Below, piece after piece: positions 10,481-21,886 of a stretch of 64,000 nt of DNA. The notes beneath the pieces are model-generated. The model did no database searches. It saw nothing but the letters and a program-made list of their open reading frames with translations, and was not told the DNA's origin. Position numbers and translations under genes: made by a program. The number at the start of each line of letters is the position of its first letter. Within the stretch, counting starts at the first letter, position 1. Location of the stretch: contig JASANH010001234.1 of NCBI GenBank assembly GCA_030248295.1, positions 496,001-560,000 on the forward strand, read 5' to 3'. The DNA is from Mesodorylaimus sp. YZB2_4 (Eukaryota > Nematoda > Enoplea > Dorylaimida > Dorylaimidae).

Positions 10481-13400
10481 TATCACTACACAGAGCAGTT
10501 GCAGGCGCTTAAAGGTCTAGCATACTCGCCCGAGGGGCTGGTGAAGGAGTCGGGGTCTTAGTGACCCGTACTCTGCAGGAGTGAACCTTTGTACCAAACT
10601 TGGGCTATTGAGGACCATGGACCGCTCGCTTGTAAAATCAGCCCGAGCGCGCCAACTCATGAGCGTAAAACACCTGTCTTACGTCATACCAGCATCAAGA
10701 ATGGTCATTGGAAGTATGTAGAGTACACTAAATTCATTTGCAGCACATGTCTGGGCTTTACTGGACTTCACGGATTCACAAAATGCCTCAGAAATTGGTG
10801 CGTGACCACTGGCCAGTTTTTCCGTTGGCGGGACAGCGTTACAGGCAGTGGTCGAAAGTGGGACGAACCCTGTATGTAATGGCCGCAGATCGGGCAGCCC
10901 CTGCAAGACAAAACTTGTGCGAATCTGATGGCCAAACATAGGTGCGTAATGTATGCCTCTGGCATGCCCGTCAACGTGCTTTGTCTTCAGTGTCCAGTCG
11001 CTGATATCAATCGCTATGCTATGAAACTTACCAGTCCAGTATTGCATGGTAAGCTGCCTTCGATATTTTGTTATCGACCAGGTGGTCATGAATCAGTTGA
11101 GTTTTTACATTTTTATAAAATGAAATCTTAGTACCTAGTCACGCACTGCCCTAATCCAGAAGCTGAAAATTAACAGCCAAGTCAGCTTTTCTGATATGCT
11201 TATACAGAAATGTGAACTAGCTTGTGCAAACTGTTTCGATCCACACAATCTGACCACACCAAACGAAATTACAGAAAAGAGAGCTTATTCTTAAAATTTT
11301 TCCAGGGCATTTACAATACAGTCATTTGCCAAAAATGCATGCGGGGTTATCAGACCCACTTGGCCGACAATGCGCGTATTTTCTCAGGAAGGTACTGTAG
11401 ACAAGGACGACAGGTCATTCACGCGACTCGAAAAAGGCGTTCAGATCAGGCTGACTGTAATGTTGCTGAGTCAAGACCATTTTGAATAGTTGGCCTAAAT
11501 GAGCAAAAATGATGCAATCACTCTGAAATATTCTCCATACAAAATACTGTTCGGAAGAGCCGCAAATACCTGGGATAATTGTGGAAGCAACCAGCAGAGA
11601 GACCAAAGACAGATTATGCCGACGACGTGACTGCAGACCTCGAAGCCATGAAGTACATCATTCGCAGCAATCTGCGGGGCCCAGGAAATGAAAAAGCAGG
11701 ACTACGATCGGCAGAAAGAGAAGTACGAGTTTGCCGTCAACAGCTTGCTCTGGCTACAGACTGTCCCAAAGAGGCTAGACGCAAAGTTACGGGCAAAATG
11801 GCATGGACCATACATCATCTTGGCTAAGGCAAATTTTGTGGACAGTATGATTCGAATGTGGAACCAACCAATGGGCAATCGCATCTGTAGCGAGAGCTGT
11901 GGTCGACCGACAGATTTGCTTAGGCATTCTGGTGCGCGAGCGCTCATGCAGCGCACACCAAAGCAAGGCTTAATTATATTCCAAAACGGCAGTGACAACA
12001 TGGCGCGCAGTGTGTGAGCAAAGGCTGCACGAAGTACACTCCATGAACCATAGTTCCATACATTGGCGAGGATGCTTCAATCGTTTTTATGCACATCGTC
12101 TACTGCTAGAACATTTCTAGTTGGCCAAGCGAGACAGGCGGCCAACTCACGTTAGTCGGCCAAGTGAGACAGTCAGTCACCTCTCAAAACCAGCCTTACG
12201 TTAGACGGCCACTGAGACAGTCGGTTAAGTGAGACAGGCGGCCAGGTGATACTAAATCAGAGACATGATCCCGATGGGTTCCTGCCTCGCCTGTGTAATA
12301 GGCGGAATAGACCTACATTGCAGAGGATACCGCGGGGAGCGGATGGACTCGCTTTCAGCTTTCTGCTTCGGACATGACCAATCGAGGAGTCTTGTATTTA
12401 TTTCTTTGACTAAATCGTGTGTTCGCTAGGTGAGCGAGAGACATGGGGACATGAAGGGACATGTTCTGTGGCAGTAAATGTGGATCATTTGTATAGTGTA
12501 TAGTGTAAACTCGCTTTGTTGTGTATCTGTGCTGGCACTCATTGCTCCCAATTAGTGTTCCAATGACTTGGGTTTTTCACTGTCTGACCTGACCCTGACC
12601 TTGATCGACCCCTCAAAAAATTTTCTGACCACCCTGACCTTGACCAGCCCCAAACAATTTTCTGACCTGACAGTTGACCTTGGCGAAGAATTGTAAATTT
12701 TCTGGCTCTGAAATTGATAAATTGGCACCAGCAACAAAGCTTCGCTGTGTTTGCCAAGAAATTTAGTACAGCTGACAGTTTCCTGCGTTGCATTATGCAA
12801 AATTTCACATGCAAGTTGAAGTTTTATCAAGCTCAAAAAGATATGTAGAGCTGTTTTTGAAACAGAAAAAAGCTCACACCCATTAAAAATCAAAAGTACT
12901 CGTACAGCTTATTCGTTCGGAAGAATCGCAATGCTGGCCTGCTAGAAAAGGAACTCTACCACGCTGAAAGCGGCTTGGGCCACAATATCTTGCGCCCATG
13001 AAGCCAAGTCTGGAAATGCACAAATTACAAATGGAGAGATAGAGTGGCTATGCCATAGATTTGTGTATGGCATACGCAAGCAAGCACTAGGCTGGCACAC
13101 AGGTCTATGCAGACAGGCTGGTAGGTTACTGGACGAGTAAGATAACTGCAAAAGCACAAGACTCACAATGAGCAGGGGACCAGTTACACAATTCGATTCT
13201 AATTTTTGAGCGGGTACGTGTCACAATATCTGCGCTAGAGGTGTCTTATCCGTGGATTTAAGCGCGTCCTAAGACACATCTTGTTTCACAGTAAAAAAAG
13301 GATGACTCCAGACATTTTATCAGACCACAAAATTTTACGCTGGAAATAAGCCGGGCACCCATCACTAATCGAAGTTTATATCTGAATAATTTTACTATGT

Positions 13401-14154
13401 CACGAGGACTACTTGGCTGAGGCAGGCTGGTCCACATCCATGAGCTCTGTAAACGAGCCAAATCTGGTTTATTTTGTAAGCTTTACCATGGCTTTAATGA
13501 TGTGGGATCTCGTTTTATACACAAATCTTCCATGTTAGTAGGCGACTCAGTGAACCACATCATTTGGTTATTACAAGTCAAAATTTTGAGTCCTACAAAA
13601 GGAGTTTTGTGTCTTTTGCGGGATTCTGGCCATGGGAGAATACTTGCTAGTAACTTTACCTCGCGTATGAGTTTTAATTTTATGTGTATCCCTCCTGTCA
13701 AGTGCATGTATTTGCTTGGGCAAGGAGTAATAGGATGACGATGGCATTCTGTCTTCCCTATTTGGCCTCAAAGGCTGGGGAAGGACGACAGAATTTCAGT
13801 TCAGCTGAAAAAGAACTCTTATTGCAGGTCGAGAGAGCTAAATCAAAGTGCCACAATCTCAGGGCCCCCTAACGATAAGATTGTTCTAAACAGGCCACTG
13901 CCAAAAAACCTGCCCTCAAAGCAATGACAGCATGGCAGTGGTGCTGGGAAATAAAGACACCAGAAAATGTGCGTCTGAGCGTCAAGCGGCCAAAGCGCAC
14001 TGACAGGGCAGACATGACAATCAACAAAAAAAGGAAACAGATGTCACACAGAAAAAGACTTAAAACAAATATTCGTCATAAAAACACGCAATGATGATAA
14101 GGCGATATCTTCTGGCAAGTCATTCCATAAAATCTTTGCAGTCCATAAAACGTC
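10481..14154. other. Repeat-rich spacer without an intact gene
   Basis: Contents: a decayed Ty3/gypsy integrase tail (11488-11830), a degenerate repeat of CGGCCAAGTGAGACAG units (about 12120-12250) and a stretch rich in TGACC (about 12560-12680). No intact gene, RNA gene or complete transposon was seen. Scattered open frames of 60-140 codons on both strands lack domains. Confidence 0.5.
11488..11830 (+). pseudogene. Decayed Ty3/gypsy-type integrase C-terminus
   Basis: In successive frames the DNA encodes a SPYKILFGR segment (typical region after the integrase core), then DLEAMKYIIRSNL, then QKEKYEFAVNSLLWLQ and WHGPYII, the GPY/F module of chromovirus/gypsy integrases. At least two frame changes and a TGA separate them. 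No RT, protease or LTR remains were recognised nearby. Confidence 0.6.
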
Positions 14155-14288
14155 TGGCCTGGTCGAATGCACCACGCTGGCCACCAGTTCCACTGTCGAT
14201 GGCGCAGTCAACACTAGAGGATCCTTTACGAGCACAGCGCACGACCATGTCTCAACAATCCCAGATCTTACCCACGACAGACCATGTC

Positions 14289-14293
14289 CCTGC
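14289..14293 (+). other. Left target-site duplication of BEL element (CCTGC)
   Basis: CCTGC directly precedes the 5' LTR and is repeated directly after the 3' LTR at 21887-21891. A 5-bp duplication fits BEL/Pao integration. The unoccupied paralog has a single copy (complement GCAGG at 10336-10340). Confidence 0.9.
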
Positions 14294-14625
14294 TGTCGAG
14301 AAAGGTTTTCTCGTTTAGTCCCTTTTTCTGTCGAATGGCACTGGTGAGACAGGTTTCCCTGATGGGTCAAGGTACAGATTTGTAGGTGCAAAGTTGTCCT
14401 TTGGTCTGGAACCCGTTTTTTCTTTGTGATATGCTGTGCACTGATGAGACTAGGAATGGGAAGAGAGCTCCAGGTCAGCCATAATATCTTTGGGAGTCCG
14501 AAGCGAGCGGCCGTGCTCTGTTTCTGGGTTTTTGATTGGAGTAAATTGTGGTGTGATACGGCAGTCAGGCCTGCTCTCTTGTCGCCGACTTAATTCGTTA
14601 CGTTCCACTGCGCACATCGGCGACA
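14294..14625 (+). repeat. 5' LTR of BEL/Pao element
   Basis: 332 bp from TGTCGAGAAAGG to CATCGGCGACA. It matches 21548-21886 almost throughout and lacks a 7-bp segment present in the 3' LTR. Confidence 0.95.
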
Positions 14626-14628
14626 AAT

Positions 14629-14638
14629 TGGTAGCAGA
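14629..14638 (+). promoter_or_regulatory. Primer-binding site, initiator-Met tRNA-like
   Basis: TGGTAGCAGA begins 3 nt after the LTR. It complements the 3' end expected for animal initiator methionine tRNA (UCUGCUACCA), from family knowledge; the match beyond 10 nt is poor. Confidence 0.6.
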
Positions 14639-15150
14639 ACGTTTGGAATTTTGATTCGTTTCGGTCCCTTTGGTGGCATCCGTTGGTCCACGTTGCCATA
14701 GTCTTCGTCAGTGGCTCAGTTTGGACACTGGTCGCTCGGTCCCTCGATTTGTCAATGGCACGGTGCTCGCCTTGGTCCAGGACGCTCGCCCGTGGTCGGT
14801 TCGCCGTTTGATGGTCAAGTGGTCGCCTTCGTGTTTGGCTCGCAGGACAGGCGCTGGTCAGTAGTCGATGTTCCGTGGACACGATGGTCCAGACGGTCCC
14901 TGGCTGGATCCGACGTGCGTAAGCCGTAGTTTTTGCTGTGCTGCTGCGTGCTCCAGGCCTCCAGGCTGTTTTGGGGTTCGTAGGCTCTCCCCGCCCCCCT
15001 TTTGTTGCGGGTGTCTCCTCGGGCTTGTTGTTGCGTTGTACCTGACCAGGGTTTTTTGGGTCGTGGTTTCTTTTGAAGGGGTTTTCGGGTGATCTATCGT
15101 TTCTAATTTTTGGTGAGCCTCGCTGAGTTTCTTCTTGGGACACTCGCACC

Positions 15151-18100
15151 ATGTCTGGGTATATTCGTAAGGCGTTGGGTCCTGCTCGCAAGTTTCTGAC
15201 TGATTACCTGGGGTCTCCGCCGGACCTGACTGTTGACTTTGGCACCGCCCAGGAGCGTGATGCGCACTATCGAGTTCTTCGCACCTATCGTGAGAATTTG
15301 GAGAAACGGGGTGATCGTTTCAGTGGTTTGCACGCTCAGTTAGTTGCGGCTGCGGAGGAGCCGACTGACGCAGCTCGGAAAATCGTGGATGATCTTCTTC
15401 TGTCTGACGGCGCTATCTTGAATCAGCTGGACGAAATGAAGGCTGAGGTGGATGCTGCTATGGAGGATCTTCGCGATCAGCAACAGCGGGAGCGTGACGA
15501 TAGGCATCGGGTGGAGGAGGTTCGTGTACTGGCGGAGCAGGCCGCGCGTCGGGAGGTTCCGGTGGGGAATGGAGCGCAGGGTGGTGGTGGTCGGGCGACA
15601 GTGAAGTTGCCTCGACTCGAACTCGCTAAATTTGATGGGAATCTTATGCGATGGCGGGAATTCTGGGATTCCTTCGAGGCTTCCGTGCATAATAATCTGA
15701 GTCTTCAGTCGATCGACAAGTTTAATTATTTGCGTGCTCAGCTGACTGGAGACGCGAAGCGGGCTATTGCAGGGTTAGGTCTGTCGACTGAGAATTATAT
15801 GGTGGCTGTGCGTATGCTCAAGGAGAGGTTCGGTCGCACTCAGCAGGTCGTGGACGCGCATTTTCGGGCGTTGACTGATTTATCTCCTGCTTCTAATCAG
15901 GTGCACAAGTTGCGGGTTCTGTTCGATCTTGTCGAGCAGCATTTGAATTCGTTAGAGGCGCTGGGGGAGGATATCTCGGGGAATTATCTGGTGTCCATCA
16001 TCAGATCGAAACTTCCTTCAGAATTTATGTTGCGTCTGGAAGAGAGTCGCACCGAGGCGGCGTGGACTGTGCAGTCTCTTCGCGCCAGTATTTCGCGTCA
16101 TTTGATTGCTCGGGAATCCGTCGAGGGTTCTCAGGCTGGGAAGCAGAGGTCTGACTCATCGTGTAGTTCAAAGGAGCAAAAGGGTTCATTTCGTGAACAG
16201 TCGGGAAGACAGGAATCTTCCTCTTCGTCGACATCAGCGACGGCTGGTGCTTTGCTTTCAGCGAAACGGGGTTCAGCGAGTCGGAAGCCGAGCTGCGCCT
16301 CTTGCAAGGATAGTCATTGGTCGGAGGACTGCACGCGCTTTGCCACTGTGGACGCTCGTAAGGAGAAATCCAAGGGCAAGTGCTTTTCTTGTCTGCAGTC
16401 GGGTCACTCCGCCTCCAAATGTCACTCGAGGCGCCCGTGTCGTCATTGCAAAAAGACAGGACACCATCGTAGTCTCTGCTATCAGAAATTTGGTAGGCCA
16501 CCAGAAGTCGTCAGTGTGGCTACTGAAAAGGCATCGGGTTTTGTTTCTGGGACTTCAGAAGGCTCGTTGTTGTCCTCGGGGGACACTGTTTTGTTGCAGA
16601 CGGCTCGTGCTTTAGTGCAATCGCCGACAGGGTCGAGATCGGCCACCGTGCGTCTTTTGCTTGATGGGGGTAGTCATCGCTCCTACATCACCTCGGGTTT
16701 AGCAAGTCGTTTGGGATTGAAGCCCAAGGGGTCACAGAAGGTTTCTGTCCACACCTTTGGGGCAGTTGCGGCTAGAGAGATCGATACTGCTTTGGTCGAT
16801 GTTCGTCTTCGTTTACTCGATGGTTCTCATACCACTTTGTCTGTCAATGTGGTGCCGCATATCACGGGTAGTTTGCAGCGTTCAGCAGTCGATGTCACGA
16901 AATTGCAAGGTCCTTTGTTCAAGTCCTTGCCTTTGGCAGATACGTTGCCTTCCTCTGCGGAGGACATGAATTTAGAGTTGTTGATTGGTGGTGACTATTA
17001 CTGGGATTTCATTTCACCTCAAAAGGTGGAGGTGTCGCCTGGCATGTATTTGGTGGCTTCTAGTTTGGGTTGGATCCTGACGGGTCGCCAGGCGAGGGAA
17101 GGGGGTCGTCCACAATCAATCACTACTCTGTTCGTGTCGCAGCTAGTTTTGAGTGAGTGCGCGTTTCCTTCGTTTTCTGTTGCTGACCCTGAGGTCAGTG
17201 AGCGTTGGGATGTTTCGAAGTTATGGGACTTGGAAACTTTGGGTATCAAGGATCGCGTGAAGGACTCAGGGGATGAGGAGGCTTTAGCTCAGTTCAATAG
17301 TACGGTTGAATTTCGTGACGGTCGGTATTTCGTATCGTGGCCGTGGAAGGACAGGTCGGTTGACCTTCCTTTGAATTATGCACTTTCGTTGGGAAGACTG
17401 AGTAGCTTGGTCCGGCGTCACAAGGAGGATCCTTCGTTCTTTGAGCCTTATCAGGCCGTGCTTGACACTCAGTTGGAGAGTGGCATTGTCGAGAAGGTGT
17501 GTGACTCGAGTGTGGTTGGTCCTGTGCAGCATTATCTGCCCCACCATGCGGTCATCACGCCACACAAGGCTACGACGAAGTTGAGAGTTGTCTATGATGG
17601 CTCTGCAAGGACTCGGAAGGATCTTCCGAGCCTGAATGATTGTTTGTTGCGCGGCCCTGTCTTTTTGGAAGACGTCTGTAGCTTGTTGCTTCGATTTCGG
17701 TTGCATTCGGTCGGGTTAGTCTCTGACATCGAGAAAGCGTTTTTACAGGTAGGCTTGCAACCCCCTGATAGGGATGTCACTCGTTTTCTTTGGTTGAAAA
17801 ATCCAAAGGTGTTGTCCGTGGAGGATAATTTGGCTACTTATCGATTTACCCGCGTTCCGTTTGGCATTGTGTCTAGTCCGTTTTTGCTAGCGGCTACCAT
17901 AAAGTATCACCTGGCTAAGGAGGGCAGTGATATCGCGGATTTGATTTCGAGGAATATCTACGTTGATAACATTATTACTGGCGTTTCATCGGAAGAGTTG
18001 GCTATCGCTTTTTATAGGCAGGCGAAGTCCATTTTTGAATCTGCTTCGATGAATGTGCGGGAATGGGCGTCTAACTCGGCTACCTTCTTGGATTTTGTAC

Positions 18101-20667
18101 AGCTTGAGGATCGAGTCACGAATCAGGCTGTTTCGGTGCTAGGTTATTCTTGGGTGTTAAAGGATGACATGTTGGGTGTCGTCCTTCCCACGGGTCTCAT
18201 ATCTAGCGCGCCTTTGACGAAGCGTAGTGTCTTGAAGTTCATTGCATCGTACTTCGATCCATTGGGTCTGTTTAGCCCATTCTTCTTGGTGGCAAAGCTG
18301 TTCTTGCAGCAACTGTGGGTGCTGAAAGTCGGCTGGGATGTGGTCCTATCTCATAACCAGTTCTCCCTGTGGGAGAAAATTCTGGCGGATATTCGTTCTT
18401 GTTCGAATTTAGTGTTCCCTCGATATTTGGGTTTCTCGGACGGGCAGGTCTCCTTGCACTGTTTTTGTGATTCATCGCAGAAGGCATATGGAACGTGCGT
18501 ATATCTTCTTTTTCGCTGCGATGGACAGTTAGTTAGCCATCTCGTGTTTGCCAAGAGTAGAATGGCTCCTTTACGAGTTCTTACTTTACCACGATTGGAG
18601 TTGATGGCCATGCACATTGGTAGCAAGGCAATCTCGTTTGTTGAGGCTAGTTTGGGTCTTGAGGTCACTCAGAAAGTCTTGTGGACGGACTCGCAGTGTG
18701 TTCTGCACTGGCTGAACTCTGTCAAGCCTCTTTCGGTGTTTGTTCGTAATCGCGTTTCTGAGATCAAAAAAGTTAGTGGGTTGGAGTATCGGTATGTTCC
18801 GACGGCTGAGAACCCAGCAGATTTGGCTTCTCGTGGGCTTTCGGCAGGGGTTTTGGTGAGTTCTCCGCTGTGGTGGCATGGCCCTTCGTGGTTGTGCTCG
18901 GGTGCTGCCTCGTGGCCTTCTACCGACTTCCTTAGTCAGGTGGACAGCGGGACCGAGGAAAAAGTGGAGCGGGAAACTGCCCCTTCTCTAGCGGCTGTTG
19001 CCCCTGAAGTTGCCATCGAGTCACCTTTTGGTATCGAGTCTGCTCGATTTTCATCCCTCACTAAGCTTTTGCGCGTTACGGCTTTGGCATGGCGGTTTAT
19101 TCAACGTCTACGTAAGCTGCCAGTAGAGCCACAACTGGGGGCTGCTGATCTTTGGCTAGCAAAACTTCAGTGGGTGAAGTATGTTCAAAGGAAGCATTTC
19201 GCGGGTGTCTTTGCAGCACTAGAGAAGGGTGAGAAGCATCCTCTGGTGGCTGAGTTCGAGCTGTGGGTTGACAAAAATGGGTTATTGCGGTGTGGAGGCC
19301 GGCTGGCTAACGCCGAGTTGCCAGAGGGGGCGTTATTTCCGATTCTACTGCCTAAGAATGAGTACTTTACGATGTTGGTTATTCGGAGTTTTCATGAGAA
19401 GTTGTTTCATGTAGGTGTAGCGCATACGCTGGCAGAGATTCGCAAGGAGTTTTGGATTCCGTCAGGTCGATCTCAGGTCTTTAAATACGTTCGATCGTGT
19501 GGTAGGTGTAGACGTGTGGATGGCGGCCCATATAAGGTGCCCTCCATGCCCGCGTATCCGAGATGCAGGGTTACTGCCTCTCCAGCGTTCACATTCACTG
19601 GTCTTGACTACCTGGGTCCGCTGACGGTGCGGAATTTAGGCAAGGTCTGGGTTTGCTTGTTTACTTGCTTGGCTACTCGGGCGATTCATTTGGAGGTTGT
19701 CGTGAATATGTCGGCAGAAGAGTTTCTTTTGTCGCTGCAGAGGTTCATGGCTCGCCGAGGCAAGCCTACTGCCATTTGGTCTGATAACGCCGCCCAATTT
19801 CGGCTGGTTCAGGCTGCGGTGACGGATTTGTGGGGTGATGTCCTGCGGGATCGTTCTGTACAATCGTATGTTGGGGATCAGGGCATAAAGTGGCACTTTG
19901 TCACTGAGCGAGCACCGTGGCGCGGCGGGTTCTACGAACGACTCGTGCGTTTGGTAAAGCAGTGTATGAGGAAAACTTTCGGAAAATTGTGCTTGAGCTT
20001 GACCCAGTTGCAGACGGTGGTCATTGAGATCGAAGCGGTGATCAACTCGCGTCCACTCACGTATGTAGGGGCGGACATTCAGTCGGGCCAAGCCTTAACT
20101 CCGGCGCATTTCTTGTCCTGGAACATTGCCACGGGTACGCCTTCTTGGGATCCACAAGAAAGGGAAGATCCTAATTTTGCGCAGGGTGTATCCTCGACCG
20201 ATAAGCTGTTGGAGCATTGGAAAAAGGGCCAACGTCATTTGGAAGAGTTCTGGAAGCAATGGCGCGATCAGTATCTTCTTAGTTTACGTGAGCGCTCTCA
20301 GCGTCAGCTGAGGCAGCCTCATTCAAGGTCTTCTATCGTGCCTTCGGTTGGTGATGTGGTGCTGGGGTATGACGACGGTCCTCGTGGATCGTGGAGATTG
20401 GCGCGAGTTACTGAGTTGATTGCTGACTCTGACGGGGAAATCCGGTCCGCTCGAGTCATGCTGCCTACGGGCAATGTGGTCTCACGATCCTTGGCTCATT
20501 TGTATCCTTTGGAGAGCCATGCTGATCCTTGGTTGGCTGCTGCGGAAGAGCGAGATGAGGGTGGTGTCCCTCCTGAGGCGAGTGTGCATCGTCCTGTGCG
20601 GGCGGCAGCGGTGAGAGCTTCGGAGAGAATCAGAGAAACTTTGGTGCAGGAGGACCTTTCGGAATAA
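15151..20667 (+). CDS. BEL/Pao gag-pol polyprotein, intact 1838 aa
   Basis: An uninterrupted frame. In order: N-terminal coiled-coil/gag-like region with a DUF1759-type segment (about 150-330), two CCHC-type zinc knuckles (about 410-443), a retropepsin-like protease with DGGS near residue 503, and reverse transcriptase with YVDN near 936. Then come the Pao-specific A17-like segment, RNase H (CFCDSS near 1100), an integrase HHCC zinc-binding domain (about 1413-1450), and an integrase core with Asp near 1483, Asp near 1544 (WSDNAAQF) and Glu near 1594 (GFYERL). It makes the replication proteins of the element. The RT box has Asn at the usual second Asp and the protease has DGGS rather than DSGS/DTGS; such variants occur in BEL lineages as I recall, so they need not mean inactivity. 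Length is typical for the group. Confidence 0.96.
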   Translation: MSGYIRKALGPARKFLTDYLGSPPDLTVDFGTAQERDAHYRVLRTYRENLEKRGDRFSGLHAQLVAAAEEPTDAARKIVDDLLLSDGAILNQLDEMKAEVDAAMEDLRDQQQRERDDRHRVEEVRVLAEQAARREVPVGNGAQGGGGRATVKLPRLELAKFDGNLMRWREFWDSFEASVHNNLSLQSIDKFNYLRAQLTGDAKRAIAGLGLSTENYMVAVRMLKERFGRTQQVVDAHFRALTDLSPASNQVHKLRVLFDLVEQHLNSLEALGEDISGNYLVSIIRSKLPSEFMLRLEESRTEAAWTVQSLRASISRHLIARESVEGSQAGKQRSDSSCSSKEQKGSFREQSGRQESSSSSTSATAGALLSAKRGSASRKPSCASCKDSHWSEDCTRFATVDARKEKSKGKCFSCLQSGHSASKCHSRRPCRHCKKTGHHRSLCYQKFGRPPEVVSVATEKASGFVSGTSEGSLLSSGDTVLLQTARALVQSPTGSRSATVRLLLDGGSHRSYITSGLASRLGLKPKGSQKVSVHTFGAVAAREIDTALVDVRLRLLDGSHTTLSVNVVPHITGSLQRSAVDVTKLQGPLFKSLPLADTLPSSAEDMNLELLIGGDYYWDFISPQKVEVSPGMYLVASSLGWILTGRQAREGGRPQSITTLFVSQLVLSECAFPSFSVADPEVSERWDVSKLWDLETLGIKDRVKDSGDEEALAQFNSTVEFRDGRYFVSWPWKDRSVDLPLNYALSLGRLSSLVRRHKEDPSFFEPYQAVLDTQLESGIVEKVCDSSVVGPVQHYLPHHAVITPHKATTKLRVVYDGSARTRKDLPSLNDCLLRGPVFLEDVCSLLLRFRLHSVGLVSDIEKAFLQVGLQPPDRDVTRFLWLKNPKVLSVEDNLATYRFTRVPFGIVSSPFLLAATIKYHLAKEGSDIADLISRNIYVDNIITGVSSEELAIAFYRQAKSIFESASMNVREWASNSATFLDFVQLEDRVTNQAVSVLGYSWVLKDDMLGVVLPTGLISSAPLTKRSVLKFIASYFDPLGLFSPFFLVAKLFLQQLWVLKVGWDVVLSHNQFSLWEKILADIRSCSNLVFPRYLGFSDGQVSLHCFCDSSQKAYGTCVYLLFRCDGQLVSHLVFAKSRMAPLRVLTLPRLELMAMHIGSKAISFVEASLGLEVTQKVLWTDSQCVLHWLNSVKPLSVFVRNRVSEIKKVSGLEYRYVPTAENPADLASRGLSAGVLVSSPLWWHGPSWLCSGAASWPSTDFLSQVDSGTEEKVERETAPSLAAVAPEVAIESPFGIESARFSSLTKLLRVTALAWRFIQRLRKLPVEPQLGAADLWLAKLQWVKYVQRKHFAGVFAALEKGEKHPLVAEFELWVDKNGLLRCGGRLANAELPEGALFPILLPKNEYFTMLVIRSFHEKLFHVGVAHTLAEIRKEFWIPSGRSQVFKYVRSCGRCRRVDGGPYKVPSMPAYPRCRVTASPAFTFTGLDYLGPLTVRNLGKVWVCLFTCLATRAIHLEVVVNMSAEEFLLSLQRFMARRGKPTAIWSDNAAQFRLVQAAVTDLWGDVLRDRSVQSYVGDQGIKWHFVTERAPWRGGFYERLVRLVKQCMRKTFGKLCLSLTQLQTVVIEIEAVINSRPLTYVGADIQSGQALTPAHFLSWNIATGTPSWDPQEREDPNFAQGVSSTDKLLEHWKKGQRHLEEFWKQWRDQYLLSLRERSQRQLRQPHSRSSIVPSVGDVVLGYDDGPRGSWRLARVTELIADSDGEIRSARVMLPTGNVVSRSLAHLYPLESHADPWLAAAEERDEGGVPPEASVHRPVRAAAVRASERIRETLVQEDLSE

Positions 20668-21547
20668 AAGTTCTAGAATGGGTACCCATAGTATTACGTA
20701 GGGTTTTCGATATGCGGTAACAGGGCTCTTGTTGGCATGAACCACCCAGTAGTGCCGGTAAAGGGTTCTGTTCCGTTTGTTCTAATTTCGTTTTTCTGTT
20801 TGGAAGGGTGCGCCATGGCCAGAGGTGTGGAGTGTCAGCATGGGAGCTTGATTTGGCTTACCAGCTTTCGAGTTTTTTAATCCCCTTACCAGACTTCAAA
20901 AATGTTTTCATGTCCAAAGGACCTGGTCGGGATGGTGCTTCGGCGCCAGTCTGGGGTTACGGTATGTGTAGGGTGGGTCCCTTTTGTTTGGTTATTTGGG
21001 AGAGTCGGTAAGCTGCGTGTATTTGTGGACTGCTCGTTAGAACTTATGTTTTCTGAGATATGATTTTTTTTCTGTACCGTTGAATTTTGTGATTTGGCCT
21101 GATTATGTTTACTGATTTCGAGTGCCCGTGAGAGTGTTTGCGTGGATCTTAACGTGACCTGAGCAAAGCTAACATCCCGGTTGCATGTGGTCGTTGGGAG
21201 CAGTGATGGGAACTGTCTATTGCAGTGAACCCTTCGGCTGTAACCACGATGTATCCTCTCACTGAAGATAACCGGTGTGCTGAGCAAAGGAAGCGGACAG
21301 TGAAGCGTGAACCATGAATTAAGACAATGGAACGTGTTTTGATTTGTTTTGATGGCGTACTGTACGTTTTTCAGCTACGTGTCTTTTTTCGGGGCTGTGC
21401 AATGGTGGGTTTTTCGGTATGATTCTGGGTTTGTGTACTCATAGTATCACATGGTCCTGGATTTGATATGTGGCATCGTTTGGGATTTGTATTGTGGGGT
21501 ATGGCACTTTTGTGAGTCCAGTGATGGCTACTTTCTGGCCTTGGGAG
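20668..21547 (+). other. BEL element 3' untranslated region
   Basis: 880 bp between the gag-pol stop and the 3' LTR. No envelope-like frame, only short overlapping frames. The polypurine tract is unclear: only a short GGGAG abuts the LTR. Confidence 0.7.
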
Positions 21548-21886
21548 TGTCGAGAAAGGTTTTCTCGTTTAGTCCCTTTTTCTGTCGAATGGCACTGGTG
21601 AGACAGGTTTCCCTGATAGGTCAAGGTACAGATTTGTAGGTGCAAAGGTGTCCTTTGGTTCTTTGTCTGGAGCCCGTTTTTTCTTTGTGATATGCTGTGC
21701 ACTGATGAGACTAGGAATGGGAAGAGAGCTCCAGGTCAGCCATAACATCTTTGGGAGTCCCAAGCGAGCGGCCGTGCTCTGTTTCTGGGTTTTTGATTGG
21801 AGTAAATTGTGGTGTGATACGGCAGTCAGGCCTGCTCTCTTGTCGCCGACTTAATTCGTTACGTTCCACTGCGCACATCGGCGACA
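21548..21886 (+). repeat. 3' LTR of BEL/Pao element
   Basis: 339 bp, TGTCGAGAAAGG to CATCGGCGACA, near-identical to the 5' LTR. It is followed by the CCTGC target duplication at 21887-21891. Confidence 0.95.

Larger units (their letters stand above)
14294..21886 (+). mobile_element. Complete BEL/Pao LTR retrotransposon
   Basis: A 7.6-kb element with two LTRs beginning TGTCG and ending CGACA, flanking a primer-binding site, one long gag-pol frame and about 880 bp of 3' untranslated sequence without an envelope-like gene. The LTRs differ by only a handful of substitutions plus a 7-bp indel, so insertion is recent. The 5-bp target duplication is intact. It has split one copy of a duplicated segment whose empty counterpart is at about 10210-10480. 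Confidence 0.97.

Noticed and set aside
10679-11089. 136-codon minus-strand frame, possible transposon protein
   Set aside because: No integrase, RT or zinc-finger pattern. Nearby clear integrase remnants are on the plus strand in a different place.
14598-15191. 197-codon minus-strand frame over the BEL leader
   Set aside because: Lies antisense to the primer-binding site and leader, with no domain. Low-complexity Arg/Pro/Thr composition mirrors the plus strand.
20668-21547. Envelope gene after gag-pol
   Set aside because: Only short overlapping frames, no signal peptide or membrane segment. The element is an ordinary envelope-less BEL/Pao retrotransposon.
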